A stretch of 10,807 bases of DNA. It comes from Deltaproteobacteria bacterium. Lineage in GTDB: Bacteria; Bdellovibrionota; JACOXK01; 2-02-FULL-40-11. Positions 6,346 through 10,807 of the stretch are shown in pieces. Within the stretch, counting starts at the first letter, position 1; each line of letters begins with the position of its first letter. A program made the position numbers and the translations under genes. The DNA is taken from assembly GCA_016193165.1 (NCBI GenBank), contig JACPST010000015.1:1-10807 (forward strand), written 5' to 3'. The notes under the pieces are model-generated. The model did not search any database and was not told the origin of the DNA. It saw only the letters and a list, made by a program, of their open reading frames with translations.

Positions 6346-8082
6346 ATGATGAGCATCCGTTATTTATTAAGAGGAGTATACAGGATTATTGTTTTTTCCT
6401 GTTTAATTTCTTCTCTAAACCTCTGGGCACAACATCAAAATATCAATCTGGTCGAAGATGGGGATAGAGAGAATCCCAATCGATCCACTCACATACTTTT
6501 TCTGGCAAAGTTTTACGCCTCTTTTGATGGGGAAGGTCGCGATGAAATATTCTTACACCATCAAACGATGCTTCCCGAAGATCCTGTTCCTTATGGATAT
6601 TCCATGCCCCTATTTAAAAAGCCAATTGCTTTCAACAAAAATTTAAAAACAAGCCTCCTAGATGCTAAGTCTGAAGCAGATATAGAAAAAATTCTTACCA
6701 AAGCAAAAGATCAAATGACTTTTGATCAAAAGCTTCATTTTGTTTCTCTGATGGGAGAAGCATTTGGAGAAAATTATGACTTCAAACGGGCAGAGAATCG
6801 CTTTAATGCAAAGGCATTGAGCGCATTAGACTTACTCCAAGCGCTCAAGGAAGACCGAAGAGCAGGCGTATGTCGGGATATTTCTCTGGCACAAGCAAAA
6901 TTTTTAACTCACCTGAGCATTCCCAATACTTTCGTCATTGATTACCAGACACCTCGACCCGGGGGTCATACAACCGTCATAACTCAAGATCCTAACAACC
7001 CCTCGCAGACTTACAAATTTGATTACGCTGAAATTCTCACTGAAAATACTCAAAGCATGTTACAACCTTCTCTTGCCCAATCCGGCTCACATCCGGATGT
7101 CGGACTCCACTATCGAATCTTCGATGCCGATGGATATCCCGTAGCTCAGATACCGAGCGCGTTAGGGACATTCTATCAAGAGCTTACTCAACAAAAATCA
7201 GAAGATCCCTTTTTACATTCTCAAGAAAATTTAGTGCGTGTGGGCATATCTATGCCTCTTGAAGGAGAAGGAACAACCCTCGATGGCTATGTATTTACGG
7301 GAAAAACCAGTGAGGGAGATCCATTGACTGGTGTGACGATAGCCGCGCACCCCATACAAAGACAAACAGCGCAAGCAAGCGGCACAGTCGTCCTCTCTAA
7401 ATTAGATCTGATACGTCCCTCCCCTTTGGGAGAAGTTTTAGTGGACGGCGCTCATCTTTATAGCGCGCTTAAATTTGCTTTGAACACTTCGGAATATCAA
7501 ACTCCCTCTCTCGACCTCAGAGCAGGAGCCGCTTTAAATTTAGAATATGCGGCCTTGGCAAGTAAAACCCATGTTCCGGATCGTAGATCCTTCGAAAAAT
7601 TTTCCTATGAACCCAACCTAGAAACAAGCGCGGGCATAGAAAGCACAATTCATGATCAAGCTCAAAGAACCAGATTTACACAACATTTAAAAACACATAT
7701 GTATATAGCTCCCCAACAGCTGTCAGCAAGCAGGCTTGATGCTATAACCTTAGCACACAATTTCACAGTGGTTCGCAATGAACTGCGTCACCAAATTAAA
7801 AACACGGATGGCATCGCTGAGTTAACTTTTGCGTTAAGAAACATTGGAGTAAATTACTCTTTCAAGGTCGGTCTTGAAAGCAAAGATCAAAGACATGGCG
7901 TAATGGCTGGCATTGAAGGCCCGGTTCAACGGAGCATGCCTCACTTTTTTCCAGGAGGAAAACAAAGATGTGTCATCCGCGGAAAAACAAAACTATGTGA
8001 ATTTGACATGTTTCTAGAATATGAAAAGAACCTGGATTCAAAAGGTGAATTCCTGGGCGCCCAATTCGAAAAAAAATTTTAG
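6346..8082 (+). CDS. Exported transglutaminase-like (Cys-His-Asp) protein with beta-rich C-terminal half
   Basis: This 578-residue protein has a signal peptide with a long n-region (MMSIRYLLRGVYR, hydrophobic core, then NLWA28 before QHQ). Residues about 110-230 match the transglutaminase/papain-like core in order: Cys176 in GVCRDISLAQAKFL, His208 in PGGHTTVI and Asp226 in YKFDYAEI, the expected catalytic triad. Such domains act as cysteine peptidases, amidases or cross-linkers. From about 295 to the end, the protein is rich in alternating strands with Gly and aromatic residues and ends FEKKF with a terminal Phe, as outer-membrane barrels do. Cys542 and Cys551 may form a disulfide. It is 69 bases after the transporter, on the same strand, and may share its transcript. 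The start could be ATG 6346 or 6349; no strong ribosome binding site distinguishes them. Substrate and exact location are unknown. Confidence 0.75.
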   Translation: MMSIRYLLRGVYRIIVFSCLISSLNLWAQHQNINLVEDGDRENPNRSTHILFLAKFYASFDGEGRDEIFLHHQTMLPEDPVPYGYSMPLFKKPIAFNKNLKTSLLDAKSEADIEKILTKAKDQMTFDQKLHFVSLMGEAFGENYDFKRAENRFNAKALSALDLLQALKEDRRAGVCRDISLAQAKFLTHLSIPNTFVIDYQTPRPGGHTTVITQDPNNPSQTYKFDYAEILTENTQSMLQPSLAQSGSHPDVGLHYRIFDADGYPVAQIPSALGTFYQELTQQKSEDPFLHSQENLVRVGISMPLEGEGTTLDGYVFTGKTSEGDPLTGVTIAAHPIQRQTAQASGTVVLSKLDLIRPSPLGEVLVDGAHLYSALKFALNTSEYQTPSLDLRAGAALNLEYAALASKTHVPDRRSFEKFSYEPNLETSAGIESTIHDQAQRTRFTQHLKTHMYIAPQQLSASRLDAITLAHNFTVVRNELRHQIKNTDGIAELTFALRNIGVNYSFKVGLESKDQRHGVMAGIEGPVQRSMPHFFPGGKQRCVIRGKTKLCEFDMFLEYEKNLDSKGEFLGAQFEKKF

Positions 8083-8278
8083 TGGCAGATTGAATCTCCT
8101 CTTGTATCCAGAATGGACAAAATGGTGGCGGTGAGGGTAAGGTATTCGAACCGGTATTGGCAAGGGATATTTTCCCTTTGATGGATATACATTCTAAGAA
8201 TTCTAAGCTGATAGATAGAAGTCAGCGAAATAGTCTTTGACCCTCTCAGGTTGAATATTATAAAGTTCATTGAAATCT
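8083..8278. other. Mosaic intergenic spacer without a gene
   Basis: This stretch of about 195 bases lies between the transglutaminase-like gene and the Fic pseudogene. It holds a tRNA-Ser-like 3' end fragment on the minus strand, a 6-bp hairpin AAGGGA/TCCCTT (8162-8178), and two copies of ATTCTAAG-like sequence (8191-8208). A minus-strand frame crosses it, but it has no ribosome binding site or recognisable product. No clear terminator was found after 8082. Confidence 0.5.
8123..8157 (-). other. tRNA-Ser-like 3' end fragment (possible attachment-site relic)
   Basis: Read on the minus strand, the sequence contains GGTTCGAAT, the T-loop consensus, then a 3' acceptor-like CCTCACC, a G discriminator and CCA (8129-8123), as tRNA-Ser genes end. 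The T-stem does not pair properly, and no matching 5' acceptor strand, D-arm or anticodon arm is found in the next 100 bases, so it is not a working tRNA. Integrative elements commonly leave such 3' pieces. Confidence 0.35.
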
Positions 8279-9185
8279 ATGAACTCATTTAAAAAAGAAA
8301 AAATTGTTACTCCTTTAGGTACTGCTTGGCTCATGAATTCCATATCGGAATACAAAGGCAAACAAGAGCTCTATACCAAACAGTCCCCACAGATTTTAAA
8401 AACTCTTGTAGAAATGGCTCTCATCGAAAGTGCCGAGTCATCCAATCGAATTGAAGGAGTTACTGTTGATAGAGAACGCCTAAAACCATTAGTCATTGGC
8501 CATTCCAGACCCCGTGACCGCTCGGAAGAAGAAGTTAGCGGATACCGAAAAGCCCTTGATTTAATCCACAAAAAACACGAAAGCCTTGATATTTCTCCAA
8601 ACTCCAAAAGCTATAGAGCAGCTTTGCCACCTCTACACCTATAGTATTGAGCAATTAAAATATCCCCCACTTTATGCGATTGCTTGTCTCATTCTTGATT
8701 TTTTGTGCATTCATCCATTTAGAGACGGGAATGGCAGGGTCTCACGTTTGTTGACCATTTTAGCACTTTATCAGAATGGTTATACCGTTGGGAAATACAT
8801 CAGTCTTGAACGTATTATAGAACAATCTAAAGAGACTTATTATGAATCCCTGAACAAGAGTTCCCAGAATTGGCACAGCGGCAAGCATGACTTAACCTCT
8901 TGGTTAAATTATTTTTTAAGCACAATTCTATCTGCTTACAAAGAGCTTGAAGAAAGAGCGTCCCATCTAAAACCTGGACGTGGAGCTAAAACTGAGATCA
9001 TTAGACAATCCATCATGAATCAGGTCGGAGAATTTACTTTGTCAGATATTCTACAAACATGCCCTGGAGTAAGCCGAGAAATGGTAAAACTTATTTTTAG
9101 AAAACTTGCGAAAGAAAAAAAGATTATTTGCCTGGGTAAAGGACAATCGTCTAAATGGAAGAAAATCTTAAAAAAATCTAAATAG
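8279..9185 (+). pseudogene. Fic-family AMP-transferase-type protein, disrupted by internal deletion and frameshift
   Basis: Fic proteins transfer AMP (or related groups) from nucleotides to target hydroxyls. The first frame (ATG 8279, or TTG 8270, to a stop at 8642-8644) has the class II N-terminal inhibitory motif SSNRIEG of the form (S/T)xxxE(G/N) and the conserved EEEVSGYRKALDLIH. The second frame, open from about 8586 to 9185, begins in alignable sequence at TPKAIEQLCHLYTYS and carries the complete catalytic motif HPFRDGNGR, then VGKYISLERIIEQSKETYYESL and a C-terminal winged-helix-like region (about 140-199 of that frame). The two halves are in different frames. Compared with intact relatives, about 45-55 residues between ISPN and TPKA, including the target-clamping flap, are missing. 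The junction holds adjacent CTCCAAA copies (8595-8608). It is probably inactive. The alternative is that the second frame is separately translated from TTG 8586. Confidence 0.8.
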
Positions 9186-9223
9186 GGCAATGAATATTTA
9201 ATGGGGTAATGAATGGGGTAACT
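9181..9223. repeat. Short tandem repeats, unit close to AATGGGGTAATG
   Basis: Copies lie at 9200-9211 and 9212-9223 (AATGGGGTAA is exact in both), with a degenerate copy AATAGGGCAATG at 9181-9192 overlapping the Fic stop codon. They fill the 47-base gap between the Fic pseudogene and the ssrA 3' end. No terminator hairpin for ssrA is visible here. Confidence 0.55.
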
Positions 9224-9232
9224 TAAAGAATT

Positions 9233-9578
9233 TGGAGGCGGCGGGAATCGAACCCGCGTCCGAAAATACTACGCTTAGCTGACTACATGCTTATCACTTC
9301 AACTTAAGTTTCTCTTTTGATGCGCCGAAGTGCAGGCTCAGTCAAAAGATAGCTTTTTAAAGATCTCATCTTCTCCCAAAAAGCGACAGAGAAGACCAGC
9401 CTATATGATCGTCGCCCTTTTAAGCTCTACAGGCAAAACCTAAAAGGACGTGCCACTTAAATTAAGCAGCGAGTGCTAATTGCTCATTGGCAATTAAGTT
9501 GTTCCTGCGTTTTACAAGCTACAGGACCTTGGCATGCCAGGATAAGTTTCATATTCCCGTCGAAGCCAGGTCGCCCCC
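9233..9578 (-). ncRNA. ssrA: tmRNA (transfer-messenger RNA)
   Basis: tmRNA, with SmpB, releases ribosomes stalled on broken mRNA and adds a degradation tag. The mature 5' end reads GGGGGCGACCTGGCTTCGACGG and so carries the family GGCTTCGACGGG block. The 3' end contains the T-arm GGGTTCGATTCCCG followed by CGCCTCC and the discriminator A at 9233. The 7-bp acceptor stem (9578-9572 with 9240-9234) pairs fully, and its third pair is G-U, the alanine identity signal. The terminal CCA is not encoded (the genome reads AAA), so it must be added enzymatically. The length is 346 bases, normal for one-piece tmRNA. The internal frame encodes the tag ANEQLALAA. The gene follows smpB on the same strand and has its own promoter. 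Confidence 0.96.
9462..9491 (-). other. tmRNA tag-peptide reading frame (ANEQLALAA)
   Basis: From the resume codon GCC (9491-9489) the frame reads Ala-Asn-Glu-Gln-Leu-Ala-Leu-Ala-Ala and stops at TAA (9464-9462). With the Ala delivered by the charged tmRNA, the tag is 10 residues. The LALAA end is the hydrophobic type recognised by ClpXP-like proteases. The exact resume codon is inferred from the tag pattern and the upstream AATT context. Confidence 0.88.
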
Positions 9579-9586
9579 AATTGTTT

Positions 9587-9595
9587 ATTATACCA
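9587..9595 (-). promoter_or_regulatory. ssrA promoter, extended -10 box
   Basis: On the minus strand, TGGTATAAT is a perfect -10 hexamer (9592-9587) with the TGn extension, ending 8 bases before the mature tmRNA 5' end at 9578. No good -35 box is found 16-18 bases upstream, which fits an extended -10 promoter. It gives ssrA transcription independent of smpB. Confidence 0.7.
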
Positions 9596-9612
9596 CAGAT
9601 AGCACATTTGAC

Positions 9613-9678
9613 GGGATAGGAAAATCAGTATCCGACGGACACCCCTAGAGGTCCATCGGATACTGATTTTCCTATCTC
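9613..9678. repeat. Long near-perfect inverted repeat (28-bp stem) between smpB and ssrA
   Basis: Arms 9613-9640 and 9651-9678 are complementary except at 9636/9655 and 9614/9677, which form one G-U pair and one mismatch depending on strand. The loop is ACCCCTAGAG (9641-9650). It lies 30 bases after the smpB stop and just upstream of the ssrA promoter. No T-run follows on either strand, so it is not a classical intrinsic terminator. It may still end or stabilise smpB mRNA, be a processing site, or be a mobile palindrome. Confidence 0.8.
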
Positions 9679-9707
9679 ATCTTATACGATATCTATCCTC
9701 ATATTAA

Positions 9708-10166
9708 CTATCGGCGGCTCCTCATGGCACGAGCCGCTTCACGGTCAAGCTCTCGCCGTCGAATCGTCTCTCGTTTATCCCCTTTTGTTTTTCCCTTGGC
9801 AAGAGCAATTTCTATTTTTGCCCGGCCCTTTAAAAAATAAATTTTTGTGGGAATGAGAGAATAGCCTTTTGTTTGGGTTTTGCCCCACAGCTTTGAAATC
9901 TCTTGTTTATGAAGCAATAACTTTCGTGTACGCAGTGGCTCATGATTAAACCGATTTCCAGCTTCATAGGGAGAAATGTGACAATTTAAAAGATAGACCG
10001 CATCTTCTTTCACAAGCGCATAACTGTCATTGAGATTTGCATGCCCCCCTCTCAGCGATTTGACCTCAGTTCCTACAAGAACGAGCCCTGCTTCAAAGCG
10101 CTCTTCTAAGAAATAGTTTTGACCTGCTTTTTTATTGGTGCAAACAATTTTGATATTTTCAGTCAC
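9708..10166 (-). CDS. smpB: SsrA-binding protein SmpB
   Basis: This small RNA-binding protein brings Ala-tmRNA to stalled ribosomes and fills the decoding centre. The 152 residues match the family length. Recognisable blocks are GTEVKSLR (32-39), the NCHISPYE segment (61-68), LIPTKIYF (104-111) and the basic C-terminal tail KGKTKGDKRETIRRRELDRE (124-143). That tail becomes helical in the mRNA channel. The start is GTG at 10166, overlapping the stop of the upstream DUF502 gene by one base (TAGTG), so the two are translationally coupled. No strong ribosome binding site is needed or seen. Its RNA partner ssrA is the next gene on the same strand, 129 bases away, the common smpB-ssrA arrangement. 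All key parts look intact. Confidence 0.97.
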   Translation of the reverse strand: MTENIKIVCTNKKAGQNYFLEERFEAGLVLVGTEVKSLRGGHANLNDSYALVKEDAVYLLNCHISPYEAGNRFNHEPLRTRKLLLHKQEISKLWGKTQTKGYSLIPTKIYFLKGRAKIEIALAKGKTKGDKRETIRRRELDREAARAMRSRR

Positions 10167-10780
10167 TAGACTTTTGAGTTGGATTTGGGCGTAACCACTC
10201 CGCCTGAAACAATGAGCGCAAAAGCTTGTTCTACAGTCATCTCAAGGCGCTTGACTTGATCTTCTGGAAACATCACAAAAAAACCAGATGTGGGATTAGG
10301 CGTTGTGGGAATAAAAACATTTAATACTCTTTCAGGTGTTTTCTCTTGTGTTTCTCCTTCATTCACTCCGGTTAAAAACCCAATAGCGTATGCCCCTTTT
10401 CTGGGAAACTCAACCAGAACCACATTCTTAAATCCACCCTGCCCTTGTCCCATAAACGTTCCAACGAGTTGTTTAATCGCCTTATAAATACCACTGACTA
10501 CCGGAAGCTTGTGAAGGAGATCTTCTCCCCATCGAAAGAGGACTTTAAAAATATAATAACGTCCCAAAGCTCCAACTAAAATAACAATAAAAAGCGTGAG
10601 GATAATTCTTAACCCTGGAATTTTAAATTCTAAATAATGCTGCGGATCCAACCACCAGGGAAGAAAGGTATCTAAAAGCCCCAGCAAAAATTTAATCAAA
10701 TAAAAAGTGGCAACAACAGGGCCTAAAACTAAAATACCCGCTAAAAAATTATTTTTAAAAAAATTTTTAATTTTGGTCAT
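10166..10780 (-). CDS. DUF502 family inner-membrane protein
   Basis: This 204-residue protein has two transmembrane segments (about 13-37 and 57-75) and a C-terminal soluble domain. Family hallmarks are the N-terminal GILVLGPVVATFYLIKFLL block, the central P-x-x-x-x-IYKAIKQ motif (93-104), VEFPRKGAYAIGFLTG (123-138) and TPNPTSGFFVMFP. This family is widespread, and its members resemble the plant COV1 proteins; the biochemical role in bacteria is unknown. The start is ATG at 10780 with AGG 8 bases upstream; a second AAGG abuts the ATG. The stop overlaps the smpB GTG by one base, so the two genes are cotranscribed. The promoter lies in the last bases of the window or beyond. Linkage to smpB does not by itself show a role in trans-translation. 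Confidence 0.9.
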   Translation of the reverse strand: MTKIKNFFKNNFLAGILVLGPVVATFYLIKFLLGLLDTFLPWWLDPQHYLEFKIPGLRIILTLFIVILVGALGRYYIFKVLFRWGEDLLHKLPVVSGIYKAIKQLVGTFMGQGQGGFKNVVLVEFPRKGAYAIGFLTGVNEGETQEKTPERVLNVFIPTTPNPTSGFFVMFPEDQVKRLEMTVEQAFALIVSGGVVTPKSNSKV

Positions 10781-10807
10781 CCTTGGAACCTAAAACAATA
10801 TTATCAA

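Noticed and set aside
8123..8213. Complete tRNA-Ser gene on the minus strand
   Set aside because: Only the 3' end resembles a tRNA; the T-stem does not pair and no 5' acceptor strand, D-arm or anticodon arm is present.
8079..8270. Minus-strand frame of 63 codons in the spacer after the transglutaminase-like gene
   Set aside because: It has no ribosome binding site or family resemblance and runs through the tRNA-like fragment and small repeats; it is best explained as chance open frame.
9181..9223. CRISPR-like repeat array
   Set aside because: The units are about 12 bases, only two or three copies, with no spacers and no cas genes in the window.

Overview
The window looks like a piece of a Gram-negative, AT-rich (by eye about 40% G+C), respiring bacterium. 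The evidence is the end of an alternative complex III locus, several exported proteins with signal peptides ending at Ala-Gln or Ala-X-Ala, and two proteins that look like outer-membrane beta-barrels. The gene mix (alternative complex III, an ATP/ADP-translocase-like transporter in a free-living type genome, Fic, a long exported protein set of unknown function) fits deltaproteobacterial or Bdellovibrionota-like lineages, but the sequence alone does not fix the taxon.

Layout. (1) Positions 1-1237, plus strand: the 3' end of actF (a NrfD-like membrane subunit of alternative complex III) overlapping by 4 bases with a membrane-anchored monohaem c-type cytochrome; together they form the tail of a respiratory operon. 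(2) Positions 1261-2064, minus strand: an exported beta-rich, probably outer-membrane protein that converges on the cytochrome gene. A 57-base divergent promoter region with a perfect 12-base palindrome separates it from (3) an ogt-type O6-alkylguanine-DNA alkyltransferase (2121-2630), whose N-terminal part contains an in-frame 60-base palindromic repeat. (4) Positions 2631-2836: an AT-rich spacer with a second small GGGGTC palindrome, bracketed by a 21-base direct repeat. (5) Positions 2837-8082, plus strand: a cluster of four envelope genes: an exported HEAT-like helical-repeat protein, an exported unknown protein whose leader is a near copy of the first one's, an NTT (ATP/ADP translocase)-like inner-membrane transporter, and an exported transglutaminase-like protein with a beta-rich C-terminal half. 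The first three are tightly packed (4-base overlap, then a 6-base gap). This cluster is the least explained and most interesting part of the window. (6) Positions 8083-9232: a mosaic spacer with a tRNA-Ser-like 3' end fragment, then a broken Fic gene that has lost about 50 codons and its frame, then short tandem repeats. (7) Positions 9233-10780, minus strand: the trans-translation locus, read as DUF502 membrane protein, smpB, then ssrA (tmRNA, tag ANEQLALAA). A 28-bp-stem hairpin and a perfect extended -10 promoter lie between smpB and ssrA.

Functionally, SmpB and tmRNA rescue stalled ribosomes, and ActF plus the cytochrome belong to quinol oxidation. The four-gene block may form an envelope system linking an inner-membrane transporter with periplasmic and outer-membrane partners; that last point is inference from gene order and export signals only.
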